Both the position numbers and the translations under genes were made by a program. This document shows, in pieces, positions 17,099 to 25,592 of a stretch of DNA of 64,000 nt (its first letter is position 1; each line of letters begins with the position of its first letter). The DNA is from Paenibacillus sp. cl123 (lineage in GTDB: Bacteria > Bacillota > Bacilli > Paenibacillales > NBRC-103111), in the NCBI RefSeq assembly GCF_900101595.1, contig NZ_FMYY01000004.1:62001-126000 (forward strand), given 5' to 3'. The notes under the pieces were generated by a model. That model saw only the letters and a program-made list of their open reading frames with translations, made no database searches and was not told where the DNA came from.

Positions 17099-18142
17099 AT
17101 GAACCGGAAAAATCAAAAGCTGCTGCTGTTCGCCGCCTCCAGCCTCGGCGCTGTCCTGCTGCTGCTGCAGCAATCGACGGCCGTCGAGCAGTTCGTCGCC
17201 AATGCCAGGGAAGCCGGCGGCTACCGGGCCGATACGACTGCGGCCAATTCGCTGCAAAACTGGGCCCGCCATGTGTTCAATCAGGAAGAAGGGCCGCGTG
17301 ACAAAGCCGCCGCCTATATCCAAGACGAAGCCCGCAAGCGCTATATCGCGCCTGTCGATGCCAAGATCGACCGGGTATGGAAGGCGATTCCCGGATATAA
17401 CGGGCTTGAGGTTGATATAGAGAAATCGCTGGCTGCGGCGGAGGCGCAAGGTTACCCGGCGAATCCGCCGCTCGTTTACAGGGAAGTTCCGCCGGCCGTC
17501 GCATTGGAGCAATTGGGTCCGCATCCGGTCTATAAGGGGAATCCGAACAAACCGCTTGTTGCGCTAATGATCAATGTCGCTTGGGGAGACGAGTACTTGC
17601 CGAAGATGCTGGCGACGCTTGAGAAAGAAGGGGTGCGGGCGACGTTTTTTCTGGACGGGATGTGGCTTTCCAAGCATGTGGATACAGCCAGGCAAATTGC
17701 GGAGAAAGGGCATGAGCTTGGCAACCATGCCTATTCGCATAAAAATATGAGTACCTTGTCCCGCGCCCAGAATGAGACGGAAATCGTCAAAACCGAGAAG
17801 CTGCTGAAGGAGCAGGTAGGCGTAAGCGGAGGGCTATTCGCGCCTCCATCCGGGGATTACAATCAGACGACGGTGGATGCCGCTCATAGCTTGGGCCTGA
17901 AGACGATTTTATGGACGCTCGATACGGTTGATTGGAAGAAGCCTCCCGCGGATTCCATCGTCCGCAAGGTCAGCGCGCGGGTAGAGCCGGGCGCTATGAT
18001 TTTGATGCATCCGACCGCCTCAAGCAGCGAAGCGCTGAGCGGCATGATCCGTTCGATCCGGGCTAAGGGACTGCAGCTCGGGACGGTCAGCGATATTCTG
18101 TCCCCGCAGCGGCTGGCGAAGGTTGAGTCACCCGGACAATAA
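17099..18142 (+). CDS. ylxY: YlxY-type polysaccharide deacetylase family protein (probably sporulation-related)
   Basis: 347 residues from ATG 17099 (GGGAGA upstream); ATG 17060 is an in-frame alternative. A basic N-terminus and a hydrophobic segment (LLLFAASSLGAVLLLLQ) suggest an exported or membrane-anchored protein. The C-terminal NodB domain has INVAWGDE where active deacetylases have a catalytic Asp, so the general base appears to be Asn. The metal-ligand motif HAYSH and the TLDTVDW motif are present. The locus, between pnp and mlpA, matches B. subtilis ylxY. Because of the Asn the activity is uncertain. Confidence 0.85.
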   Translation: MNRKNQKLLLFAASSLGAVLLLLQQSTAVEQFVANAREAGGYRADTTAANSLQNWARHVFNQEEGPRDKAAAYIQDEARKRYIAPVDAKIDRVWKAIPGYNGLEVDIEKSLAAAEAQGYPANPPLVYREVPPAVALEQLGPHPVYKGNPNKPLVALMINVAWGDEYLPKMLATLEKEGVRATFFLDGMWLSKHVDTARQIAEKGHELGNHAYSHKNMSTLSRAQNETEIVKTEKLLKEQVGVSGGLFAPPSGDYNQTTVDAAHSLGLKTILWTLDTVDWKKPPADSIVRKVSARVEPGAMILMHPTASSSEALSGMIRSIRAKGLQLGTVSDILSPQRLAKVESPGQ

Positions 18143-18222
18143 TGGTAATATCTAAATATTATGCTTGGCGCCGCAGCTGCTGCAGACGGCTTCAGCGAAT
18201 ACGAACGAGGAGGCATCCGTGC

Positions 18223-19473
18223 TTGGACAAATATACCTTGGGGAACGGTCTGCGGGTTGTGATCGAGAAAATTCCGACATGCCGCTCCGTGGCATTCGGG
18301 ATTTGGGTGAAAACCGGATCGCGCAACGAGACAGAAACAAATAACGGGATCTCCCATTTTATCGAGCATATGCTCTTCAAAGGAACCGAGAAATACTCGG
18401 CTAAGGAAATTGCGGAAATATTCGACGGGATCGGCGGCAATATCAACGCCTTTACGTCGAAGGAATATACTTGCTATTACTGCAAAGTATTGGATGAGCA
18501 TCTGCCGCTGGCGGTAGAGGTGCTCTCCGACATGTTCTTCCGCTCGGTGTTTGATCCGGGAGAGCTGGAGAAGGAAAAAAACGTTATCTACGAAGAAATC
18601 TCCATGTACGAAGATACGCCGGACGATATGGTGCATGATCTGATCGCCAGGGCGGCATTCGGCGAGCATACGCTAGGTTATACGATCATAGGCACGGAAG
18701 ACAACTTATCCGGGATGAATTCGGATACGCTGCGGGATTATATGAAAACCCATTACACGCCTGAGAATACGGTCGTCAGTATCGCAGGCAATGTCGGCGA
18801 TGATGTCATGTCCTTAATCGAGCGCCATTTCAATGGCTTTGCGGGGGCTATGGCTCCGGAGGAGCGTCAGCCGCTCGGCTTCCACAGCGAGCTCGCCTAT
18901 CACCAGAAGAAGACGGAACAAAATCATATCTGTTTGTCTTTGCCCGGGCTGCCGATAACCGACGATAATCTCTATGCGATGATTCTGCTGAACAATGCGA
19001 TCGGCGGCGGGATGAGCTCGCGCTTGTTCCAGGAAATCCGCGAGAAGCGGGGGCTGGCTTACTCCGTCTACTCCTACCATACGTCCTATCAGGACGGCGG
19101 ATTGTTCACGATCTATACGGGCACGGCTCCCAAGCAAACCTCGGAGGTGCTGAAGGTTACGCTTGAGATGATGGCCGACCTGAAGGAGCATGGCTTAACC
19201 CCGGCCGAGCTGCGCAAGGGCAAGGAGCAGATGAAGGGAAGCCTGATCCTGAGCCTGGAAAGCACGAGCAGCCGGATGAACCGCATCGGCAAAAACGAGT
19301 TGATGCTGGGCAAGCATTACAGCCTCGATGAAATCATCAACCGGATCGAGCGGGTAGAAATGGAGCATATCCAGAAACTGACGGCAAGCTTGTTGTCTGT
19401 GCCGTTTGCCGTGGCAATGGTCGGACATACGGACGATGCGCTCAAGGGATTCAGGAGGGATCAGCTTGTCTGA
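18223..19473 (+). CDS. mlpA: M16 family zinc metallopeptidase MlpA (YmxG)
   Basis: 416 residues from TTG 18223, supported by GAGGAGG 9 bases upstream and by the homologous first residues [13 protein letters not shown]. It is a mitochondrial-processing-peptidase-like protease with the inverted zinc motif HFIEH near residue 45 and a downstream glutamate ligand region ([20 protein letters not shown]). The second M16 domain ([22 protein letters not shown]) is complete. The substrate is unknown. Its stop overlaps the dut start by 8 bases. Confidence 0.9.
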   Translation: MDKYTLGNGLRVVIEKIPTCRSVAFGIWVKTGSRNETETNNGISHFIEHMLFKGTEKYSAKEIAEIFDGIGGNINAFTSKEYTCYYCKVLDEHLPLAVEVLSDMFFRSVFDPGELEKEKNVIYEEISMYEDTPDDMVHDLIARAAFGEHTLGYTIIGTEDNLSGMNSDTLRDYMKTHYTPENTVVSIAGNVGDDVMSLIERHFNGFAGAMAPEERQPLGFHSELAYHQKKTEQNHICLSLPGLPITDDNLYAMILLNNAIGGGMSSRLFQEIREKRGLAYSVYSYHTSYQDGGLFTIYTGTAPKQTSEVLKVTLEMMADLKEHGLTPAELRKGKEQMKGSLILSLESTSSRMNRIGKNELMLGKHYSLDEIINRIERVEMEHIQKLTASLLSVPFAVAMVGHTDDALKGFRRDQLV

Positions 19474-19921
19474 ACGGTACGAGGTTCAAATCAAACGGCT
19501 GCCGGGCAATGAAGACGTGCCGCTCCCGGCTAAAATGTCCGAGCTTGCCAGCGGCTTCGATCTGTATGCCGCCGTGGCTGAGCCCGTCGTGCTGGCACCG
19601 GGCGAGCGGCAGCTTATTCCGACGGGCTTCGCGCTGGCGATGCCTGGCGAGCTGGAGGCGCAGATCAGGCCGCGCAGCGGACTCGCCTTCAAGCATGGGA
19701 TTACGACCTTGAACTCGCCCGGGACAGTCGATGCGGACTATCGCGGCGAAGTGAAGGTGCTGCTGATCAATCACGGCTCCGAGCCTTTTACGATCGAGCG
19801 GAAGGAACGGATTGCCCAGATGGTGTTTCAGCGGGTTCCGCATATTGTTCTTCAAGAGGTCGGGGAGTTGGACGCTACCGTTCGCGGAGCCGGCGGCTTC
19901 GGTCATACGGGAACTAAATAG
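19466..19921 (+). CDS. dut: Deoxyuridine 5-triphosphate nucleotidohydrolase (trimeric dUTPase)
   Basis: 151 residues from TTG 19466, with AGGAGGG 6 bases upstream inside the mlpA coding region. It hydrolyses dUTP to dUMP and keeps uracil out of DNA. The five motifs are present: [34 protein letters not shown], and the C-terminal [10 protein letters not shown]. It overlaps mlpA. B. subtilis has ymxH at this place, which is missing here. Confidence 0.95.
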   Translation: MSERYEVQIKRLPGNEDVPLPAKMSELASGFDLYAAVAEPVVLAPGERQLIPTGFALAMPGELEAQIRPRSGLAFKHGITTLNSPGTVDADYRGEVKVLLINHGSEPFTIERKERIAQMVFQRVPHIVLQEVGELDATVRGAGGFGHTGTK

Positions 19922-19934
19922 TCAGCCGTTAAAG

Positions 19935-19977
19935 GGGCCAGCTTTGTGCATAGACATGTACAGGCTGGCTTTTTTTT
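19935..19977 (+). terminator. Terminator after dut
   Basis: GCCAGC (19937-19942) pairs with GCTGGC (19964-19969), with an inner GTGCAT/ATGTAC pairing, followed by eight T. Confidence 0.85.
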
Positions 19978-20208
19978 GCGTTTCGGAAAGTTAAGAGCGC
20001 GTAATTTGTAACGGAACAGAGCCTCTTAAGTACGTGATTTTACTTGGATGACCGCTAGAGATTCGGAGGAGTGGCTGCGGTTTTCGTGTGAAGCATGTGG
20101 GTGGCGACATGCAGCCAGAATACGGCAAGCGAGTACATGGCTATGAATTCCGAAAAGAGGGTTGAGTTTGATCCTTTTAGAAGTTGAAGGAAGCACGAGG
20201 TAGAGCAA

Positions 20209-20330
20209 AGAGAATGGATGTGGGGTGGAAAAGCGAAAGCGTCCGCCTTTGAAGCCGTGTCCTTACTACTAAATCAATTCCAATTGGACACGACTTCAAG
20301 AGCGGTTGGAACCCCATATCCATTCCTCCC
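20209..20330 (+). repeat. Long imperfect inverted repeat (foldback element) upstream of dpaA
   Basis: The outer arms AATGGATGTGGGGT and ACCCCATATCCATT pair, then CCGCCTTTGAAGCCGTGTCC (20243-20262) pairs with GGACACGACTTCAAGAGCGG (20285-20304). The loop is about 22 bases. One arm carries an extra 12 or so bases including GCGAAAGC, which could form its own mini-hairpin. A 60-codon frame crosses the element but has no ribosome binding site and resembles nothing. The surrounding 19978-20503 contains no other supported feature except a small GCACCA/TGGTGC hairpin near 20333-20350. Confidence 0.75.
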
Positions 20331-20503
20331 ACGCACCAAAAGCATGGTGCCGTACGCAGAGTTTTTTAAGAACCTGGCCCATTTTGTCAACAACCCCTGA
20401 TGACGAGAAGCGGGATTGCCTGGACTCCAGCGGAACCGCGGAACTCCCGAAGCAGCACGGCCTCATGTCTTGAAACGTTAATCGGGCAGGGACGGCGCAT
20501 TGG

Positions 20504-20532
20504 AACCCATCTCTGGGCAGTCGCATAAGATG
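20504..20532 (+). promoter_or_regulatory. Candidate sigma-K promoter for dpaA-dpaB
   Basis: AACC (20504-20507) and CATAAGATG (20524-20532) match the mother-cell sigma-K pattern AC, 16-17 bases, CATANNNTA, with one mismatch. It lies 36 bases before dpaA. The B. subtilis spoVF operon is sigma-K dependent, which supports the reading. Confidence 0.6.
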
Positions 20533-20567
20533 ACTTATCGAAAGCGACTAGAAAGAGGTGAGAATAC

Positions 20568-21464
20568 ATGCTGACCGGGATTCAAGCAGTCCTGATCGGA
20601 GGCGACGCGAGGCAGCTCGAGGTCATTCACAAATGCTCGGAGCTGGACGCTTCCGTCACCCTGATAGGATTCGATAATCTGCAAAATGGATTCAGCGGCA
20701 TCACCAAGGCGGAGCTCATACCGGAAGCGCTGAACGGAATGGATGCGGTTATTCTGCCTGCGGTAGGAACCGACGACCATGGCCGAGTGGATAGCTTGTT
20801 TTCTTCGAAAGAATTGCGTCTGACCACAGAACATATAGCGGCGCTGCCGAAGCATGCCACCGTCTTCACCGGGATGGCAAAGCCTTACTTACGGGAACTA
20901 TGCGCCACCCAGGGCATCGCGCTTGTCGAGCTGTTCGACCGCGACGATGTGGCGATCTACAACTCGATCCCAACTGCCGAGGGCGCCATTATGATGGCCA
21001 TTCAAAACACCGACATTACGATTCACAGCTCGGAGTCGATGGTGCTCGGCTTCGGCCGGACAGGGATTACGCTGGCCCGCACGCTTCAAGGGATGGGCGC
21101 GCATGTAACGATGGGGGTCAACAAGCCCGAGTATTTTGCCAGGGCCGCCGAGATGGGGATGAACCCGTTCTATACGAGGGAGCTTATCAGCCGGGCCGCG
21201 GGAGTGGACTTTCTATTTAATACGATTCCCTCTTTAGTCGTAACGGCTCAGGTTATCGCCAGCCTACCGCATCGCGCCCTGATTATTGATCTGGCCTCCA
21301 AGCCGGGGGGAACGGATTTTCGGTTTGCCGAGAAACGGGGGGTGAAGGCGATGCTCGCTCCCGGATTGCCGGGCATTGTCGCGCCGAAGACGGCCGGACG
21401 GATCATTGCCGACACGATCAGCCGCATCATCATGGAGCAAGCACAGTCAAGGGGGAATGTATAA
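20568..21464 (+). CDS. dpaA: Dipicolinate synthase subunit A
   Basis: 298 residues, matching SpoVFA. Together with DpaB it oxidises dihydrodipicolinate to dipicolinic acid in the mother cell; DPA then loads the spore core. The N-terminal domain (QAVLIGGDARQLEVI) is followed by a dinucleotide-binding segment VLGFGRTGITLARTLQGMGA and the GGTDF...KAMLAPGLPGIVAPKTAG C-terminus typical of the family. GAGGTGAG precedes ATG 20568. The stop directly abuts the dpaB start. Confidence 0.96.
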   Translation: MLTGIQAVLIGGDARQLEVIHKCSELDASVTLIGFDNLQNGFSGITKAELIPEALNGMDAVILPAVGTDDHGRVDSLFSSKELRLTTEHIAALPKHATVFTGMAKPYLRELCATQGIALVELFDRDDVAIYNSIPTAEGAIMMAIQNTDITIHSSESMVLGFGRTGITLARTLQGMGAHVTMGVNKPEYFARAAEMGMNPFYTRELISRAAGVDFLFNTIPSLVVTAQVIASLPHRALIIDLASKPGGTDFRFAEKRGVKAMLAPGLPGIVAPKTAGRIIADTISRIIMEQAQSRGNV

Positions 21465-22058
21465 ATGGATTGGTCCAACGTGACCGTGGGCTTTGCGCTG
21501 ACAGGCTCGCATTGCACATTCGAAGAGGTTATGCCGCAGATCAAGCGGTTCACAGATGCCGGGGCCAAGGTGGTGCCAATCGTATCCCATACGATCATGA
21601 CGACCGATACCCGCTTCGGAAGCTCGGAAAGTTGGCAAAAACAGTTGAAAGAGATCACAGGAAATGATATCATTTCTTCAATTGTAGATGCCGAGCCGCT
21701 GGGTCCTTCCAAGCTCCTGGACGTGATGGTGATTGCTCCCTGCACAGGGAATACGACAAGCAAGCTGGCCAACGCAATGACCGAAAGCCCCGTATTGATG
21801 GCGGCCAAGGCGCAGATGCGGAATCAACGTCCGCTCGTTCTGGCGATTTCCACCAATGACGGACTTGGGCTCAATGCGACAAATGTCGGCAAGCTGCTGA
21901 TCACGAAGAACATTTACTTTGTCCCGTTCGGACAGGACGCGCCGACTGCCAAGCCGAACTCTCTGGTTGCCCGCATGGATCTGATTATGGAAACTTGTGA
22001 GGCGGCACTGGGCGGCAAGCAGCTTCAGCCGATGCTGATCGAACGTTTCAATTATTGA
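21465..22058 (+). CDS. dpaB: Dipicolinate synthase subunit B
   Basis: 197 residues, flavoprotein-like fold of the SpoVFB family. The family-typical segments GFALTGSHCTFEEVMPQI, the TTDTRFG motif and VIAPCTGNTTSKLANA are visible. It is the partner of DpaA, and TAA of dpaA and ATG of dpaB are adjacent. The downstream asd, dapG and dapA supply its substrate pathway, so the five genes act as one functional unit. Confidence 0.96.
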   Translation: MDWSNVTVGFALTGSHCTFEEVMPQIKRFTDAGAKVVPIVSHTIMTTDTRFGSSESWQKQLKEITGNDIISSIVDAEPLGPSKLLDVMVIAPCTGNTTSKLANAMTESPVLMAAKAQMRNQRPLVLAISTNDGLGLNATNVGKLLITKNIYFVPFGQDAPTAKPNSLVARMDLIMETCEAALGGKQLQPMLIERFNY

Positions 22059-22093
22059 TTCCGCTTATTACTTATCGCAGGGGAGAGAACTAC

Positions 22094-23134
22094 ATGTCGA
22101 ATCAGAAATTGTTTAACGTTGCCGTCGTAGGGGCAACAGGTGCCGTAGGAGAACAAATTATCCGCTTGCTGGCTGAGCGTAATTTCCCCATTCAAGAACT
22201 TAAGCTGCTGTCTTCCGCTCGTTCGGCAGGCACCAAGATATCGTTTAGAGGCAAGGAAGTAACCGTCCAAGAAGCGACCCCCGAGTCTTTCGAAGGCGTC
22301 GATATCGCCTTGTTCAGCGCCGGCGGCGATGTGAGCAAGGTGCTGATCCCTGAAGCCATCAGCCGCGGGACCGTCTGCGTAGACAACACGAGCGCATTCC
22401 GGATGGACCCCGAAACTCCGCTCGTCGTCCCTGAGGTCAACATCGATAAAGTGAGCGAGCATAAAGGCGTAATCGCCAATCCTAACTGCTCCACCATCCA
22501 GATGGTGCAGACGCTTAAGCCGCTGTATGACCGGTACGGCATCTCGCGCATCATCGTCTCCACGTACCAAGCGGTATCGGGAGCCGGGGCGAGCGCGATT
22601 CAGGAGATGCTCCGCCAGTCCCGCGAAGCGCTCGACGGTCAGGAAGTCGAGCCTAAGATTTTGCCGGTAGGCTCGCTGCCGAAGAAGCATCAGATCGCCT
22701 TCAACGCGATTCCGCAGATCGACAAGTTTGTCGACAACGGATTTACGTACGAAGAGATGAAGATGATCAACGAGACGAAGAAAATCATGGGAGACGACAC
22801 GCTTGAGGTTACCGCTACATGCGTGCGCATCCCGGTTGTCTACGGTCACTCGGAATCGGTCTATGTGGAGCTGAAATCGGATTTCGACGTGGAAGAAGTG
22901 AAGCAGCTGCTGGCAGCGGCTCCTGGCCTCGTCCTGCAGGACAATCCGGCTGAGCAGGAATATCCGCTCGCGACAGAAGCAGCCGGCAAGCTCGACACGT
23001 TCGTAGGCCGCGTGCGCCGCGACCTGAGCAATCCGCGTGCCCTCAACCTGTGGATCGTATCCGACAATCTGCTCAAGGGCGCGGCCTGGAATGCCGTACA
23101 GATTGCCGAGTACATCGCGATCGAGCAGAACTAG
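22094..23134 (+). CDS. asd: Aspartate-semialdehyde dehydrogenase
   Basis: 346 residues from ATG 22094 (GGGGAGAG upstream). It reduces aspartyl phosphate to aspartate semialdehyde with NADPH, the branch point for lysine, DPA, methionine and threonine. The NADP motif VVGATGAVGEQ is at the N-terminus. The active-site cysteine sits in NPNCSTIQ, and GSLPKKHQIAFNAIPQID is intact. It lies between dpaB and dapG as in B. subtilis. Confidence 0.97.
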   Translation: MSNQKLFNVAVVGATGAVGEQIIRLLAERNFPIQELKLLSSARSAGTKISFRGKEVTVQEATPESFEGVDIALFSAGGDVSKVLIPEAISRGTVCVDNTSAFRMDPETPLVVPEVNIDKVSEHKGVIANPNCSTIQMVQTLKPLYDRYGISRIIVSTYQAVSGAGASAIQEMLRQSREALDGQEVEPKILPVGSLPKKHQIAFNAIPQIDKFVDNGFTYEEMKMINETKKIMGDDTLEVTATCVRIPVVYGHSESVYVELKSDFDVEEVKQLLAAAPGLVLQDNPAEQEYPLATEAAGKLDTFVGRVRRDLSNPRALNLWIVSDNLLKGAAWNAVQIAEYIAIEQN

Positions 23135-23154
23135 AACAAGGGACCGTTTCGTCT

Positions 23155-23187
23155 GGCTTCCTGTCTTCGGGCAGGAAGCCTGGCTTT
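23155..23187 (+). terminator. Terminator-like hairpin between asd and dapG
   Basis: GGCTTCCTG (23155-23163) pairs perfectly with CAGGAAGCC (23172-23180), followed by TGGCTTTT. The T-run is short, so partial read-through to dapG is plausible. Confidence 0.6.
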
Positions 23188-23256
23188 TGCTTCAAGACAG
23201 CTTGCCATACCCAGCTTCATTTTTGAATAGAGCCGTGAGGAGAGGGGAAGATCCCG

Positions 23257-24471
23257 GTGAAGATCCTGGTGCAGAAATTTGGAGGCACCTCCCTTTCCAC
23301 AGCCGAAGCCAGAGCACATGTTATCGAACATATCCGCGATGCCATCGAACAAGGATACAAGCCAGTCGTCGTCGTATCGGCTATGGGACGGAAGGGCGAG
23401 CCCTATGCTACAGATACCTTATTGGATTGGATCGGCCGTAACGGAGACCGTCTGCCGGCCAGAGAGCGGGATATGCTGCTGGGCTGCGGCGAACTGATTT
23501 CGGCCGCAACCTTATGCAGCTTGCTGCAAGCCGCGGATATTGAATCCACGGCGCTTACCGGCGCTCAAGCCGGCATTAGGACGAATGACGATTACGGCAA
23601 TGCGCAGATTGTGTCCGTTGTGCCGGACCGGATCATCGAGCAGCTGAGGCAGGGCCGCGTCGTTATCGTGGCCGGCTTCCAAGGCGCATGCGACAACGGG
23701 GACTTGACGACGCTGGGCCGTGGCGGCAGCGATACGTCGGCGACAGCGCTGGGCGCCGCTCTGAAGGCCGAACTAGTTGACATATTTACCGATGTGAACG
23801 GGATATTGACGGCCGACCCGCGCATCGTTCAGGATGCCAAGCCGCTGGAGGTCGTCTCCTATACGGAAATATGCAATATGGCTCATCTCGGGGCAAAGGT
23901 CATCCATCCTCGCGCGGTGGAAGTGGCCATGCACGCGGGGATTCCCGTACGGGTGCGGTCCACGTTCTCCAAGGAGCCGGGGACGCTGGTTACCCGTCCC
24001 GATCCGTCGAAGGGAGCCGAAGCCGTTCATGACCGGTTTGTCACCGGCATCGCTCATGTCGCAGGCATCTCGCAGCTTCGCGTGACCGCCCCCAAGGCGG
24101 CCTTCGATCTTCAGCTTCGCGTCTTCAAGGCGATGGCGCAGGAGAAGATCAGCGTGGACTTTATTAACGTCAACCCTTCGGGGGTTACGTACACCGTCTT
24201 CGACCATGAGGCGGACCGGGCAACGGCCGCATTGGGCGCTTTGGGCTTGTCGCCGGTCGTGACGGGGGGCTGCGCGAAGGTGTCGATCATCGGGGGAGGC
24301 ATGAACGGCGTTCCCGGCATTATGGCTATGATTGTCGAGGCTCTGACCGATGAGGATATTCATATTCTGCAATCGGCCGACTCCAATACGACGATCTGGG
24401 CGCTTGTAGAAGGCAAGGATATGGCGAAAGCGGTGAGAGCGCTGCACCGCAAGTTTAATTTGCATAAATAG
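23257..24471 (+). CDS. dapG: Aspartokinase, DapG type
   Basis: 404 residues from GTG 23257, with GAGGAGAGGGG upstream, equal in length to B. subtilis DapG. It phosphorylates aspartate. The kinase signatures KFGGTSLST and GRGGSDTSATALGAAL are present, followed by two C-terminal ACT domains (VSVDFINVNPSG and VSIIGGGMNGVPGIMA regions). The diaminopimelate-sensitive DapG isozyme is inferred from the locus and length; feedback specificity cannot be read directly. Confidence 0.94.
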   Translation: MKILVQKFGGTSLSTAEARAHVIEHIRDAIEQGYKPVVVVSAMGRKGEPYATDTLLDWIGRNGDRLPARERDMLLGCGELISAATLCSLLQAADIESTALTGAQAGIRTNDDYGNAQIVSVVPDRIIEQLRQGRVVIVAGFQGACDNGDLTTLGRGGSDTSATALGAALKAELVDIFTDVNGILTADPRIVQDAKPLEVVSYTEICNMAHLGAKVIHPRAVEVAMHAGIPVRVRSTFSKEPGTLVTRPDPSKGAEAVHDRFVTGIAHVAGISQLRVTAPKAAFDLQLRVFKAMAQEKISVDFINVNPSGVTYTVFDHEADRATAALGALGLSPVVTGGCAKVSIIGGGMNGVPGIMAMIVEALTDEDIHILQSADSNTTIWALVEGKDMAKAVRALHRKFNLHK

Positions 24472-24499
24472 CACATCATCAAGTCAGGGGGAAAAAATC

Positions 24500-25375
24500 G
24501 TGGATTTCGGAAGATTGATCACAGCCATGGTAACCCCATTCGATGAGCAAATGAGCATCGATTGGGCGCAATTCGAGCGCATATTCAACTATTTGATAGA
24601 CGAGCAGCAAAGCGACAGCCTCGTCATCTGCGGTACGACGGGGGAATCCCCGACGCTGAACGAGGAGGAGAAGCTGCAATTGTTCGAAGCCGCGGTTCGG
24701 CAGGCCGACGGGCGGGTAAAAATTATCGCCGGTACGGGAAGCTACGATACGGCTCATTCGATTCACTTGTCCAAGGAGGCGGAGAAGCGGGGCGTCGATG
24801 CGCTGCTGCTCGTTGCTCCTTATTACAGCAGACCTTCTCAGGAAGGGCTTTACCAGCATTTCAAAGCCATTGCGGAAGCAGTGAACATTCCGGTCATCCT
24901 TTACAACGTGCCTGGACGTACCGGCGTCAATATCGACGCGGATACAACGATTCGCTTATCGCAAATCCCGAATATTGTGGCAACCAAGGACTGCGCCGAC
25001 ACGGATCAGCTGACACAGATTGTGAGCGGCGCGGCATCCGGTTTTCTTGTGTATAGCGGGGACGACAGCGCGGCATTGCCGGCATTGGCGGTTGGAGCGC
25101 ACGGGATTGTGAGCGTGGCCTCGCATGTGATTGGAAAAGAAATGAAATCTATGATAAACTCCTATTTACAGGGGAATGTACGAGAAGCGGCCGAACTGCA
25201 CGGCAAGCTTCTGCCGGTATTCAGAGGATTGTTCTTCTGCCCGCATCGTGTGCCAAGTCCCGCTCCGGTCAAACATGCCTTGAAACTGAAGGGGCTGACG
25301 GCGGGCGGCGTACGGCTTCCGCTCGTGGATGTGACCGAACAAGAAGGACAATTCATTGCTTCACTGCTTGGATGA
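24500..25375 (+). CDS. dapA: 4-hydroxy-tetrahydrodipicolinate synthase
   Basis: 291 residues from GTG 24500 (AGGGGG upstream). It condenses pyruvate with aspartate semialdehyde. CGTTGESPTLNEEEK, the tyrosine of ILYNVPGRTGVN and the Schiff-base lysine in VATKDCAD are all present, so the enzyme should be canonical. It completes the asd-dapG-dapA set that feeds DpaAB. Contrast it with the divergent DapA-family gene at 62.7 kb. Confidence 0.97.
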   Translation: MDFGRLITAMVTPFDEQMSIDWAQFERIFNYLIDEQQSDSLVICGTTGESPTLNEEEKLQLFEAAVRQADGRVKIIAGTGSYDTAHSIHLSKEAEKRGVDALLLVAPYYSRPSQEGLYQHFKAIAEAVNIPVILYNVPGRTGVNIDADTTIRLSQIPNIVATKDCADTDQLTQIVSGAASGFLVYSGDDSAALPALAVGAHGIVSVASHVIGKEMKSMINSYLQGNVREAAELHGKLLPVFRGLFFCPHRVPSPAPVKHALKLKGLTAGGVRLPLVDVTEQEGQFIASLLG

Positions 25376-25474
25376 AGTCTTCGATGAATCGGTGTCGCTC
25401 GCGGCATCGGTTTTCTTTTTTTGGGATACTCTAACCAGTATCGGAGCAAGCGAGCGCAGCATCCTGGCGCTTAC

Positions 25475-25504
25475 TTGTAAAGTAAAGATAATTTCATGTA
25501 TAAT
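25475..25504 (+). promoter_or_regulatory. Sigma-A type promoter for rnj
   Basis: TTGTAA (25475-25480), an 18-base spacer and TATAAT (25499-25504). The -35 region overlaps a small palindrome CTTACTTGTAAAGTAAAG. Confidence 0.5.
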
Positions 25505-25592
25505 GGTGGCAAGTGACTGGTGCGGTTTAGTAATGGGATTGTTTGTTCATATGAATAATCGTCGTCAAATAACTTGAGGAGGTTTCAATACT

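Noticed and set aside
18142..18222. N-terminal extension of MlpA from the upstream ATG
   Set aside because: The extension is Arg/Cys-rich with no homologous look, and GAGGAGG fits TTG 18223.
20218..20400. 60-codon plus-strand frame in the dpaA upstream gap
   Set aside because: It spans the inverted repeat, has no ribosome binding site and no recognisable pattern.
23135..23256. Lysine riboswitch upstream of dapG
   Set aside because: The gap is too short and holds only one terminator-like hairpin.
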